DNA of 64,000 nucleotides, from positions 185,047,770 through 185,111,769 of the forward strand of contig NC_081406.1 of NCBI RefSeq assembly GCF_030272615.1, read 5' to 3'. Origin of the DNA: Cryptomeria japonica (taxonomy: Eukaryota; Streptophyta; Pinopsida; Cupressales; Cupressaceae). The notes beneath the pieces were generated by a model. The model saw only the letters and a list, made by a program, of their open reading frames with translations, was not told where the DNA came from and did not search any database. Below are positions 33,802 through 46,584 of this stretch, piece by piece; position 1 is the first letter of the stretch; each line of letters opens with the position of its first letter. The position numbers were made by a program, and so were the translations under genes.

Positions 33802-34832
33802 TCAGTTCTCTATCAGAGGGGCAGAAACCCCTAACTTGTCTCTCAGGTACTCAAATGGTTCTTTAGGCAAAGGTTTAGTGAAAATATTTGCAATCTTCTC
33901 TTTAGTGTTCACATAAACTAGTCTAACTTCATTTTCTTCCACCTTCTCCATCAAAAATTTATACTTGATAGATATGTGTTTTGTCTTAGAGTAAAGTACC
34001 AGATTGTTTGATATGTCAATAGCAACAGAGTTATCACAGTGAATAATTACTAGTCCAGTGCAATGTACTTTGATATCCTTAAACATTTTCTTCATCCAAA
34101 GAACCTATGTACAGTTAGTATCAACAACAACATGTGCAACTTCAATAATAGATAAAGAAGTACATGATTTCTTCTTGTTGATCCATGAAACCAACTTCTT
34201 TCCAAGAAATAAAGCTCCACCGGAAGTACATTTTCGGTCATCAACACCTCCAGCCCAATCAACATCTGTATATGCACATAAAGTAAATTCATCATCCTTA
34301 GGGTACCATAAACCATATTCAAATGTGCCTTGCAAGTATCTTAAAATCCTTTTCACTACACTCTCATGATTTTGTCTAGGATAACTTTGAAATCTAGATG
34401 CAATACAAACAACATTCATTATGTCAGGCTTAGTCTAACTAAAATAAAGGAGACCTCCAATCATAGATTTGTATCTTGTAGGAATTACCTATGTAGAAAC
34501 ATCTTTCCTTGTCAATTTCTCACTTGTAGCCATAGCAATACTTAGGAGTTCATAATCTCCCATACCAAATTTCTTCAACAATTCCCTAACATACTTTGTT
34601 TGACAGATGAAAATACCTATGTCAATCTGAGTAATCTACAAACCTAAGAAAATTTACATTTTCCCAATCATTGACATTTCAAATTATTTCTCCATATTCT
34701 TAGAAAATTCATGTATAACTTATCTTCACCTTAAAAAATAATGTCGTCAACAGAAACTTGAATAATCAGTATATCATCATTAGTCATCTTATAATATAAA
34801 TTATTGTCAGCATTACCCTTAGTAAAACCCAT
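33802..34832 (-). pseudogene. RT C-terminus and RNase H of copia element D, truncated
   Basis: On the minus strand, 34832-34420 encodes the end of RT, with NADNNLYYK and DDILIIQVSVDDIIF (the catalytic region, then a stop). 34419-34105 encodes RNase H with CAYTDVDWAGG, and 34095-33802 the C-terminus with CDNSVAID and IANIFTKPLP. The N-terminal RT and everything upstream are missing because the sequence ends exactly at the LTR edge of G1. Confidence 0.9.
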
Positions 34833-35480
34833 TGTTCTCAAATTTTGATTACCTTCTCTCCTCCCTGTTAGGAATACAATAAACTATGTTTGCATATGAA
34901 GAGGACACCGAGGAAGAAACATAACTCTAGAAAAACATATAACAAGGTTTTAACAAAACCTTCTACACTTTGAACTAATCCAAAGTTCAGGTGGCTATAC
35001 CTTCTGTGTAAACTTTCACACTTTTAAAATTTGAGATCCATAGTAAACCAATGCTAGAAACCTGTGTGCTTCATCACCTTAATAGAACTGAAACATTAAT
35101 TGAAAAGCTTATACTCATTTTCAGTATTGATCTCCAAGAGAAATAGAAAGAAAACCACAACTGGATATCAGTGCCTTACAAAGTCACCAAAATCAAATTA
35201 GAATTCCAAAATTGAACAATTGCATACATTTCACCACCTCGGCCTTAATTAACCCCATACATGCCTAACATATACATGAGTTTTATCCTCTTAAAACTAA
35301 AAGCATTCATCAAATTCAAAATGAGAAAACAATTGATTTACTGATAGAGATATTTCATGCATATTTAATTCCTCTTCCTTGAAGAGAAAAGCTAGAAACA
35401 CATCCATATGATTGCCTTACAATCCATGTTTCATTCAAATAACCCTAGACTAATCAAATGAAAGCAGCAAATTAATGAGT
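34833..35480 (-). repeat. 3' LTR of G1 (homologous part)
   Basis: It matches 61047-61691 base for base over most of its length (for example CTTCTCTCCTCCCTGTTAGGA and the following 600 bp). The two diverge after AAATTAATGAG. A PPT-like tract on the minus strand at 35638-35655 (AGAAAAGGGGATCACA) suggests the real LTR may reach about 35640, so the inner edge is uncertain. Confidence 0.8.
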
Positions 35481-35750
35481 GCACACCAAAAGACAACATA
35501 GATTTAGGACTAAAAAGTATTGATCTGTATCTGTATATTCATTTTGAAAATAATTCCTACATGATTCAAAGTATTCTCTATAGTAGCTAGAAAAAACCCA
35601 GATATATTTCTAAAGAATTTATTTACAAAAATTCTTGTGATCCCCTTTTCTATTAGTCCTGGTATCCATTTATAACATCATGGATGCATACAAGCTTTGG
35701 ACATTCCTAAGAAAAGTTTGTTACAAACCGCAATGTCCTCCAAGAAATAG
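35481..35750 (-). other. LTR edge or 3' UTR of G1 with PPT-like tract
   Basis: No coding sequence. It contains the purine tract described for the 3' LTR (35638-35655). The 160 bp before it have no match beside the right LTR. Confidence 0.5.
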
Positions 35751-38700
35751 CTACAAGTCCTTTTCAGTATCAACGACCTCTTCGGTTTGTTGCTCCTCTG
35801 TAACATCTTCTAACTGCTCTGGGATTTCTTCTTCTTGCACCATATATTTCTTGGTCCACTCTTGGAACACGTCATCAGCAGGCCATGAGTAGCCAACAGT
35901 TTTCTCCTTCAACTTGAGTAACCTTTTCCAAGAGTTTATCACTTTGTTAACCTCTGAATTCAAAAAGCCATAATGTGACTTTATCTTTTCTATTTCTTCA
36001 ATTGTCTTGACAAATAGGGATGTATCATTTGTATTAATGATTGCATTCACACTTAGAGACAAGTTAGCTCCCATCTCATCAAGCCATACCTATTTGTCCT
36101 TGAATTGATTTTGGTTAACAAAACCCCCAGGAAACAATTCAAATTTATGCTAAGAATATTCTTTCCTATACAAGTTGGCTTTCCTCTCCACATTGGTTCT
36201 TCCTTCTTCTAACTTGTTTAGACCTTTTTCTAACTCACATGTGGATTTAATAATAACATCTAATCTTGCTTCATCGTAAGATGCACACATAAGTTCTAGA
36301 TCCACTTCTCTTGGCATCCACTTATCCAAAATTGGCTCCAGAATAGCCTTGTCTTCATTCAACTCATTCCGAATATCAAAAATATTCTTCATGCTATTGT
36401 GCACCATGGAAGCTGCTATTGTGTCAGCAAAGCTCAGAATTGTGGCCTTTACCCTTTGCTCATATTTACTTGCAAACAGGACCTGAGCCTATTTTAGCTT
36501 CTCCAACTCATGTTGAATGGTCTCAGCAAGTTAAAAACTAGAAGGCATAGGGGAAGGGGGAAATTCTATAATAGGACTGGTAGCCAAAGGTTGTGTAGGA
36601 GAAGAAGCTATCATTAGAGTAGAGGACTCACCTTGATGGCACTGTCCTACCAATTGACGCTTCAATTGCGCAATGATGTTATCTCAGTTAGCTATTCCTT
36701 CTTTGGCCTCATTATAAGCCTTCAAGACTATTTCTAATTTTAGTTGGAGATTATCTTTTTCCTTTACCTCCTTTTCTACCACTGCTACATTGAATTTTGC
36801 AGTTTCTAAACTGTGCTAGTAGCCTCTGCCACCCCTGTATCCTAAACTCTTCTTACTATCATGCCTCCTCGAAAACTAGATCCTGAGGTATCTTTCCTTT
36901 TTCTATTTTCATCCCTTTTTAGCAACCACATGACCAGAGAAGCATTATCTTTGCTAAATGTCACTCCCTCCATAGGCTTGGTCTCTTTGTTGACTACTTT
37001 AAGTACCAAGGCATCTGCTATATCTCATTGAGAGAGGAGTAGAACACCAATCTTTGACACCATTTCCCTTCCTGCTTCAGGAGTGATGGCTTTGAATTCG
37101 ACCATCATTTCTTGTTTAACTTCTTCCTCTACTAAGGTTGTATCTTTGTGAGGTTGCTCACTCATTCTCTTTTTACATCCTATCTTGAATTGTTCAATAT
37201 TTTGTTTCCATACAAATTGCATGAATGCCCATGTTTGTGATAAAATTGCTATCAACTAGGAACTCTTTAGTAGGTTGCTTGATAGCCAGGTCTAACTCCC
37301 TACCTTTCAACTCATCTTAAATTAAATTCATCTTGACACTAGGTGGCTCTTTTGCCATTCCCTCTTGTGTCTCTTCATAGCTGTAAGCAATCTCTCTAAG
37401 GCCTCCTAACTACAATAAATGTTCTTCTACTGCCTGTTCATCTCCTATATGGATAGGGGATTAAGAGGGAGAGTACAAAGGTTCATCTACTTGCACTTCT
37501 TTCCCCACCCTTTGGTTTTTAGGGGATTCTTGGATGTCATTGACATCTTCAATTGTTCTCTTCCCTCTTGAAGTGGAAGGCTCACCTGCTACTAGCATCA
37601 ATACACTATACTTTAACCTTTTGTGCATCACATAATCACTAGGAGGGATAGCTTTAGCAAAGGCAGGCTTAGTTAGAACTAACTTAGCCTTGTCAAGATT
37701 GTCTCTTATTATAGCCTCCCTCTTTTCTTTCACAATTTGCATTAAATCTTCAAATTAAAGAATTAAAAATTTGATCTTTTCCTCAAAGGGGTTAAAGCTA
37801 GACAGAGGGTCATAACTGCTATCAAATTTATGAATGAAATCCAAACCCTTTTTGTATGCCACCCACTTTTCTTTCCTCAATTCTTTCTCATCCAAACTGA
37901 ATTCATTTCTAATTAGGTTCTCAAGGAAATGAAATTGGTGTGGCCTACCTTTGCATACTACTCTTCTCCTGAACATAGCATTGAAAAAATCCTTAGGGTC
38001 AGCAAAATTGGTTATTGTAGCAAACAACCTATATGGTTGAAAAAAGTCATCAAAGAATTTCCAACCACCTTTGGTGATCACAAATTGATGGGCCATGGTA
38101 ATAGTTGGGAAAATAGTCCCTTTACCCCTATTTGTCAGCTTTGCCTCTTGCACACCTCCAATTTTCCTTAAGACCTTTGCAATCCCTATTTTCAATGGGA
38201 CTTGATAAGGCAATAAATATGGAGTGCCTCTGAAACCACAAACTTTGAAAACTGTAGAAACTAGGTACAAATACATATCACCCCAATTATGAACAATCTT
38301 AATAAATTGAGCAAACTCCTTAGGCCTGAGGAACTTCAAAAGAGCCTTTGGGATCTTAGGGTTATGTGGGCATAGAATAATCCTAATCCTAGATGAAAAG
38401 AATCTATCAAACTTCAAATAAATGGCATCTTGTTTGTCCCAAGACAAAATTCTAGTCCATAGTTGCATAGGCATCTCCTCGCCTTCCTTTTCTTTGATCA
38501 AATCCATTTCCTTAGCAAAATAATCAAATCCTTTGAATAAAAAAATGTCTATTAGAAGATAATACCATCTAAAATGTCTATCCACCTTACCATTTTTTAT
38601 CCCTACAAGCCTTGCATGAATTGCATCAGTGAGGTAAGGTGCATAATCAAATGTCACTGCTAGAGAGGGGTTCATAATTTGTGCCATCATTAACATATAA

Positions 38701-39380
38701 TGGGTTGGTATGGTTACTTCATCATCTTCCCCAAAGATCTGACATAGTTCCCAATACATTCCTTTGGCCCTTAAAGTGAACAAATTTAGGGAGAAGGGTT
38801 CCATGGTTCTAGGGCCCACTAGAGTGAACCCTCCTATTTTAACAAAAAACTCCTTCAAAGGGCCACTCCTAAGGTGATCTTTCTGCACATCATAAACCTA
38901 GGCCAATGTTTCAAAATCAATAGGCTCTAATAGACTTGATGCCTCACTAAGCTTAAAAACATTCCTGAATTGATCATCTTTGATTTCTATCAGGGCTCCT
39001 CTATTGACATTCCTCACACATCTAGCAACAGGAGCATAATTGTGTGTGATATGGGTTAGCAAGTACACATCCATAAAAACCCCAAGGACTACGAGCTTCC
39101 CTACGTCTAGTTCCCATATGCTATTCATTGGGGCACTGACATGTCTCTGACTCAAACCCACTTTAAAAAGACCTAGCCTTGAAATTCCTATTTGTGAATC
39201 CCTCAACCATCTACCCTTGTCATATAAACCATCTCCAATTCTTAGACGGGGGGCTTTAGGAACTAATTCTTTGATTTTTGCCATAGCATTTAAGGACATG
39301 GTGAAATGTTCTAGGAAGTCATCACATATATTCCTATATTGGTAATTTTCATTTCTTGTAAACTCCCTTCTTGGTGCCAT
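35751..39380 (-). pseudogene. extra ORF downstream of integrase in G1, unknown function
   Basis: From the ATG at 39380 one frame runs about 1200 codons to 35751, interrupted by a TAG at 38898, TAA codons near 37743 and 37460, and a locally shifted stretch around 37025-37255. The best-kept part is residues 1-545. It has conserved-looking aromatic patches (YQYRNICDDFLEHF, WELDVGKLVVLGVFMDVYLLTHI, DRHFRWYYLLIDIFLF, FVITKGGWKFFDDFFQPYRLF). The C-terminal half is charged and likely coiled coil. I recognise no domain. There is no signal peptide or clear membrane segment, so an envelope role is not supported. Its position, 3' of integrase, is where some plant gypsy elements carry extra genes. Confidence 0.7.
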
Positions 39381-39689
39381 CCCGTTAATGCAATTATATC
39401 AATTAAGATTCAAATACAACCTTGATAAGGAAGGCACATAATAAAGTACCAATTTTCAAAGTGTAATTAGCAAGTAAGACACAAAAACCTGTTATTCTCC
39501 TGAAGAAATTTTCTCTACAGCAGATCCTCTGCAACAAACTCATCGAAGTGGTGCCAATATTCAATTAATGGAGACCTTAATACAGCAACTTGGCATTGAA
39601 TTGAGAAATTAATGCTGCATACTTTGGCTATCAACTCAGAATTCAATTCACAAATTGAATTAAAAAACGGGCTCCATCGGATCACCAAT

Positions 39690-40950
39690 TCTCTGAGTAT
39701 TTCCCTATTTCGTTGTTTCACCATTTCGTGGAGTTTAAAACCCCCGCACCTTTCCTTCACAAAGCAACGACATTCATTAGATCCTTGGAAATTTGCATTG
39801 CCTTTACTCTTTCGGTCCTTCTGCATTAGTAATGGGCCCCACCTTCTTTTCGCTACTTCGTGAACACTAAACCTTGTTCACTTCGATCATGTGAAACAAT
39901 GTTAGTCATCCGATTATTTTCCACTTGCTTGATCTTTACCACTTACAGTGACCGCAGGTCTTTTTTGCTAACTGCGTACCACCATCACTGCTAGTGGTCT
40001 TTGCCACTTCATGAAAACTAACCACCCCACATCTTCAGGCTGCAAAACAATACTGGTCATTGGATCCACCTCGAGATGTACACTATTTAATAGACTCAAA
40101 CCTTTAAAGTGGGCCCCCAGCTTGGAAACCACTTGCTTTTTCATCACAAGTGAATGAATCTTACGTGTCAGTCTCCTATTCACTCAAAAACTCTAGTGAG
40201 CTCCATTCTAAGATCATCACGTGTTCTATTTCACATGGGTTTCAACACCATCATCAGCTAAATCAAAGAGGGCGCCAAGCAATCCTTTGGAGCCATGTGC
40301 ATCTGACAAATCATTTCCCTCAACCAAGCGACCCACCTGTCCTGCCATGTCATCCACTGTGTGACTGCCATGTCACTTTGCTACTTCGTGAACAGTAATC
40401 TTTGTTTGATTTGGGGCTATGAATCAACGCAGGCCGTCCGATCAACTCCAAGTTGATTGGTCTTTAAAATCGTGACTTGCCTATCTTTCAAACCCACCAA
40501 CCCTTTCACTACTTTGTGAACATTAAATCTTAGGCAACTCATCTTCGCGAAGCAACGACAATTATTAGATCTTTAGAAATTGTTCGCCTATTAGCCTTTT
40601 CGTGACCACCTCACCTGGGCCCTCCACCTTTTTGCTACTTTGTGAAAGGTAAACACGGACATGTTTCGGCAGTGAATCCACATGAGCCGTTGATATTCTC
40701 TGAACTGGTCATCGTTTAACTAAAGGAACCGCCAACTCTTTCGCTATTTTATAGAGGGTAAATCACATGCATCTTGGGCTAGCGAAGCAACGCAAGCTGT
40801 TGGATCAAATAAAAGATGAATTCCATTTAATTTGATGAACAATCCTTTGGCTGGGCCCGCTTACCCTTTTTGCCACTTCGCGAACACTAACCTATAGGCA
40901 TCTCTTCTTTGTGAAGCCATGCACACTGTAGGATCAACCTTGACTTGCAT
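39690..40950 (-). repeat. degenerate tandem repeat, about 127-bp unit, in G1
   Basis: The plus-strand motif TTTGCTACTTCGTGAACA and variants recur at about 39849, 40000, 40377, 40504, 40631, 40740 and 40869. Spacings are near 127 bp or multiples of it. Between motifs, GCGAAGCAACG and a CCGTTGGATC-like word also recur. It lies between the integrase and the extra ORF. Units are diverged and of variable length. Confidence 0.8.
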
Positions 40951-41469
40951 GATAGTTAAGAAGCCTGACAACTATTAAAATAAGACATAGGCAAAGGTGT
41001 AAAAATTGAAAATATTTAAAAGACTGCCTAGGGAAAACTTATAAGGGGGAACACTTTCATGATAGAGCGACCCTTCCACTTAAGTGGAAAAATTAATGCA
41101 AGAATAGAACATGATGGTTTAAAAAAACATAGGAAGGGTTAAATCTTTCAAAAAACCTTGAACCTTCTTTTACCCCCCAAAAAAAAACATAGAGGCAACA
41201 AGGTTATGTCAAACACATTTTGTAGATTTTAGCCGATCATGGGATAAGAATACCCAATTTTCAAAACAGTGACAAGAGCGGCTCTGACCAGGGATGGTTG
41301 ATTGCAAGATAAACACAAGAATTCATAAACTCTGGAGGACAGACCACACACAAGCCCAAAAACAACCAACATAAACAAACCTAAATATAAACAAACTAAG
41401 ACCTATTGTGCATGGACTTAAGAGAAGTAATGTTTCAGGAATTGTCCATGCACTGGAAATTCCTATACC
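40951..41469 (-). other. spacer between integrase end and repeat region of G1
   Basis: No coding sequence is recognised. It contains A-rich runs and a CCCCCC stretch near 41176. Confidence 0.5.
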
Positions 41470-41534
41470 TCAACATTCATTTTCAGCAAAAAATATGAAT
41501 CCTTTCCATTAAGATCATAAACCATAGATGTACC
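41470..41534 (-). pseudogene. last part of G1 integrase, cut off by G2
   Basis: Minus-strand codons here (SMVYDLNGKDSYFLL) continue the integrase C-terminal GPY/F-like module that stops at 54076 on the other side of G2. Frame and sense resume exactly when G2 and one GTACC copy are removed. Confidence 0.8.
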
Positions 41535-42758
41535 TGTAAAGCGGAAAATCGCGATCGAACCCTAGTTGCCCTCCCCTCTTCCAACTCCGAGGAGAGAGAA
41601 GGGAGGTTCGCTAGGGTTGATGGTTTTCACTTAGGGGAGAGAATTTACATTCAAAAGAGGGGTTGAAACCCACAAGATCCAATCCCACACAATGCAAGAT
41701 TGGATGCTAAATGTGTTTCAAGGGTTATGACAGCAAGGCTACCCTCTTTTGTAAAGAATGTGCATAGAAGAATTAAGCTAGGAATGCATAGAAAGTGAGA
41801 AAGATTCGCTTATAAAATGAGTTAGGGATATAGGATGAAGCTGCGGACCTGGAATTAGTAGTAAAATGTCGATACGGCGCTGTCCTACAAATTTGAGCAA
41901 AAGTTGTCGGGACGATGGCGCCCGGCACCACAGTCCTCCGAAAAATCCGCGAAACGAAGGGGGATCTATTCGTCTCTGCACAAGAATTCCAGATCTTCAA
42001 TTTCAGCCGCATACCTGCAACCTACACACAGAAAAGCGAAGACGATTGGGGGGTTAGGGATTAGGGGTTTGCCTTTAGGTCAAACCCCAGTTTTGGAATT
42101 AACCAAGAAATGAGCAAGTGTTGTAAATGTAAATGACTGTAAAACAAGTACTAATACCTTGTTCTAAGGATGTTTGTATCCTTATGTGCGAAGGTATAGA
42201 TGTTGTATGTTGTATGTTGTAGCATGTAGTATGTGATCTCCTCTTCAATGGTTGAATCCTTGACTTGAATGCAACACTTAGCCTTGAATGGAGACTTGAA
42301 ATGATCAATTGCTTGAAGGAATGCTTGAATGCTTGAGTATAGTTTCCACGCTTTGTACACATATCCTCTTCATGCCAAATGAGAGAGAAAAATGTAGTTT
42401 ATATACTTGTCAATTAGGGCTGATAGACTGATTTTCCCGACCTTAGGCCGACCAGGGAATGTAATTTCCAATTTGCAAACAAAAAGACTTGAGACCCCTT
42501 AGGAGACCGGGCCCAAAATAGGACCTAGGGACCAGGGCGCTAGGCACCCTGGTCCTGAAGGACCAGGGCGCTGGGCGCTTTGGTCCCACCTCCCGGGACA
42601 GCAGGGTGCAAGGAGGTTCAAGCCAGGGTGCTTGAAAAATGCAGTTTTCAATGTCATAATCAGGTTTCGGGGTCTCCATTCAGGTTGTGTGTTGCATCGC
42701 CATCGTGAAGACCGAAATGCAGTCGAAATTGCAAGTGTCGCAATTTTAGGACGCTACA
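41535..42758 (-). repeat. 3' LTR of G2 (1224 bp)
   Basis: It is the partner of 52847-54070. It holds two 27-nt GC-rich hairpins (42529-42555 and 42560-42586) and a TATA-like site at 42397-42405 (minus strand). Confidence 0.96.
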
Positions 42759-43476
42759 TTTAGCCCCCACTTTAGCGAGAGTATGTATGCTCATACTTCC
42801 GGTAAAGTACAAGGAAACAATTTTGAAAGACTTTCACCACGTCAAGGAGGCAAGACACCAAGCCCCCAGTGGACTAAGGATCTTACGACTTCGATTGACA
42901 AAGTAAAAGGGAAGATCACGAGGGAGAACCATGACTATCAGTAGTAAGGTTCCCTCACCATGAGTCATGCAAGAAAGATATCAAAAATTTTCAAGGCAAA
43001 GCTAAATTTGTCAAGAAATTTTCAAGTATCTTGAAAAGATATGGACGGGATGTATGCCCCCCTACATTAAAGCGATCGCACACGCCTCACCGGGGGTGAT
43101 TTCTTTAAGGTAGTGATACATATAAGAAATGAGAAAGGAAAGGAGCACGTTATCGCAAGGATTTAGCCCCCAAGTGTGAGATAAGCCCAAAGATAATAGA
43201 CACAAAACACAAAGCACAAGGTGACTTCGCTTTCCTCGGGGTCAGTATGCTGTATGATATGAATGCATAATTGTTCTTCATTCCCCAATCAAGGAAGGTC
43301 ACGTAGAAGAAGGGAACACATGTGTCTTTTGAGTCAACATGAGAGAGATCGAGAGATCTCAATGCTTTGCATCGTCCTCAAGTAGACAACACTAAGGACG
43401 ACAAATAGAAGAATGAGAATAACATATAGAGGAAGTAACAAAAGAGAGGGGGAGAGAATCTGCTATGCTAATGTAA
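42759..43476 (-). other. 3' untranslated region of G2 with four PPT-like tracts
   Basis: On the element strand, GGGGG-containing tracts occur beside the LTR (42760-42771, AAAGTGGGGGCTAA) and near 42862, 43058 and 43164. This is where RT, RNase H and integrase would follow in a complete element; nothing coding is present. Confidence 0.75.
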
Positions 43477-44593
43477 CTAGTCTAGCACGTCATCTACCCC
43501 CCGATCTTGCTGATCAATGTTTCGGAAAGGCAGGGAACACGCTAGAGGAGGAACATCCAACACAGCAGATGGAGCTATCACAAGATCCAAACAAGGGCTA
43601 TGTTCATGTTCCAAGCCACGTCGTTCTTGTCTAGGAGCTAGGATAAGTGCTTTAGAAAATTCATTAGATAAATGGTTATCAACATCAACAAGTTCATATT
43701 CACTATCAGAAGCAAGAGGAGTAACATTTTCATCATGCATAACATTTTCATCTATATCATCATCAAGATTTATAAAAATAGGATCTTTAACTCGCACAGG
43801 ATCAAGACCATCATGCATCTTATGTTTAGGAGATTTCGGCTCAATTTCCGACTGAGGAGAAAATGGAATAATGCTTGTTGAAGGTGTTTTTGGAGATTGC
43901 AAAGTTTGAGCTCTAAGACGACGCTTTCGCCGGCGTTCACGTGCAGAACGATTTTGTCTAGTCTTAGTAGGAAGTTGCAAAGATTGAGGAGGAGGAATGT
44001 TCTCATCCCTATCACTTGGGTGTTTAGGTTGTGGTCTCTTAGGTTGAATAATAGGAGAAGAAGAAGGTCTCTTCTCTCTATAAAAGGAAGGAGGAGGAAC
44101 TGCTCCATATAAAGGAGGAATATTTGGTTTAGGAAGGAGACCAAGTCCATCATGACGAGGAGGGATAGGTCTACTTTTAGGAAGTTTATTAGATATAGAC
44201 ATAGTCACATCCATAGGGATGGGTTGGGAATCTTCTTGAGGAAAGACATTAGTTTTATCTTTCAAAGGAAGAACTTCCTTCTCAAGAATGATAGGAATAG
44301 CAAGTTTAGGTGTTCTAGGTTCACTTAGAGATAGGATCATATCTGTTTTCCACTTTTGATAAGATTTGAAAAGATGATCACTTCGCGGAGGAAGAGATTG
44401 GAATTGTTTAGGCCAAAAGTAATCAATAGGAATGCTAGAAGTTCTTTCAGCTGATTTAAAGAGACTATGATTGATAGTAACAACTTCACCATTATGGGGA
44501 AATTTCAAACACTTATGAATAGGAGAAGCAATAGCTTTCATGGAAGATAGCCAAGGATAGCCAAGCTTCACACGAAATTGTTCGGAAGATGGA
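43477..44593 (-). CDS. gag-protease polyprotein of G2, C-terminal part
   Basis: This continues the ORF that starts at 51664. The joined reading (removing 44594-49352) has 1143 codons with no stop before 43477. The segment starts with SEQFRVKLGYPWLSSMKAIAS, the end of the protease-like domain. It then becomes proline-rich (PPLYGAVPPPSFYREKRP) and strongly basic (RERRRKRRLRAQ, near residue 955). It ends acidic (SEYELVDVDNH) before the stop. In relatives this linker leads into RT; here it simply stops. As the genome stands, the ORF is split by the solo LTR, so only the N-terminal part could be made. Confidence 0.85.
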
Positions 44594-46584
44594 TGTAATG
44601 CCCATACCCTAGTGAGACTTTTGAAAACCCGTTTAACCTTGATTGACTTCCTATGTGGCATTCTTGAATGGTAGATTAACCGATATGCAATGTGTAGTTT
44701 AGATAATATAAATAAATTGTGCATACTTATTATTGTGCTTTTGCATCGATTTTCGTGTAAATGTAATTGTTTCCTAACCCTAGAGATAAATCTTGAGCTA
44801 ACGCCTTCATTGAATATGTATATGTATATGCATGCTTGTATGAATTCATGGGTGCAGGAGATTGCAGGTACAACACCCCTTAGAGCAAGGTTTACCTCCT
44901 TTGGAATTTGCAAGGCTGAGTATGCTCCTTCATCTTTTGAATTCAGATTTAGTGGTCATATAACTCTCGTCTTGCCTTAGCCATGGTTAGGTGAGCATCG
45001 TGTGTGGATTCGTGGGGCTTGCCTTTCATTGGGATGCGTGTCGAGAGATTTGGGGGACTTCCTCAATTTGCGTGCCTTGCGCAAGGTAAGTGAGGTTTGT
45101 TATCCTAAGTATTAAATTCAAAATTAATGAGTAGGCGTACACAATAGTGATATAGGAATTTAAATAGGTAGCTTCTTTTATATGATTGATCATTAATTTA
45201 AGAGATTGCTTTAAAATTATTATCGTGGCAAGCTTGAGGTATTAAACTGGGGTTAGCGTGCTCATTTACACAGTTGTAACATTTACGCATATGTAGTTGG
45301 GAAATTAGAATAAATAAGACTCTTGTACTAGATTAGTCTATTATTTAAAAAATGTCGCTTTATTTTGTTGTAGCGAGTTAATTTAATAGTTAATTTTAAT
45401 AACTACGATTTTAATAAATTATGCATTTTAGAAAGGAAAATTTTTAAAGTCGTTTGGGAGATAGAAATAAATTACTCATTTTCGCATTTTGGAAGAAAAA
45501 GGGGTAAATTATTATTATTTAAATGAAAATTATTTTCTCTTTACTTGTAAAAGTCGATATAGTATAAAAGTTGATTTTTAGAAAATTAAATTAATCAAAA
45601 CGCCTTACCCGGTCAATAGTTCCAAAATATAAATGTAGAACTAAATCGATATTGAGAAATTAAAAATTTAAAAAGAAATAGAAGCATTATAATTTTAATA
45701 AGGAAAACAAATGAGATGTATTAAATAAGGTAAATGAATGACTTCCATTTCATTTTTTTCATTTTATTTCAAAAATAAATGCCTAATTTCGAAATTGAAA
45801 ATTAGGGCAAAATTTAGGGTTTTCTTTTTAATCTTGTTTTGTAAGCATTTTGGGGCTTCTTGGCCTTGGGTCTTTTTTTTGGGAAAAACATGGTTCTTGC
45901 AAGGGAGATTTGGGATTTTGGAGAGGGATGAGGAAAGAGAGCAGCTGATTTGGGAGCTCATCTTCATCAAAATCTCTTCCCGGAAAGCGTTTGGAGGTAA
46001 GAAATTTTAATCTACCCTTTTTGTTGCATGAGTGTTTTCTTTTAGATTTAGTTTTCAGTTTGGTTGAAGGCTTGGTTGTTCTTGGTTAAAGATTGGCCAT
46101 GGTTTTTGGGATATTTTGAGAAAGAGAAAATCTTCTCCATTCTTAGTTTAAACAATCTGGAAATTCAGTTTATGACTGTAAAAATGAGGGTTTTCTACAT
46201 TTTCGTTTTGGGTGTTTTGTTCATGTTTATTCAACAAAAAAAAAATTGTTCTCAGTTGGTTGTTTATTTGGAGAAATCTGGAAAAACATATGGGTGATGA
46301 ATCCCTTTCAAAAAAAAGAGATGGCTGTGACTGGGTTTGCTTTCAAAAAGAGGGTTTGCTGGAAAATATTGCAAAACAGTGTTTCCAAACTGTGTGTTTG
46401 ATTACATATGTATTGTTTCTTTTAAAAATATATATATATCTATATATTATTTAGCAAATTTTGACTGCATTCTGGCAGATTAAAACTGGGTCTGGGATTT
46501 GTTGTTTTTACCAGAGTTTTCTGTTAAAAAATGAAATAAAACAAAATTTTAAAAAAAAAAATATAAAAAAAAGAATATTTTATG

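Larger units (their letters stand above)
24876..34832 (-). mobile_element. copia element D, minus strand, split and truncated
   Basis: Its 3' LTR (24876-25256 and 32593-33397) is split by element C. PPTs and the pol C-terminus follow to the right. At 34832 it ends abruptly inside RT where the LTR of gypsy element G1 begins. The rest of its pol, gag and 5' LTR should lie beyond G1 but are not found before base 64000. The LTR resembles that of element A in layout. Confidence 0.85.

Noticed and set aside
35751-39380. Envelope-like gene in G1
   Set aside because: The position fits, but I see no signal peptide, no clear transmembrane segment and no cleavage-site pattern. It is left as unknown.
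39690-40950. CRISPR-like array
   Set aside because: Repeats are degenerate with about 127-bp spacing inside a plant retrotransposon. The spacers resemble each other, and no cas genes exist.
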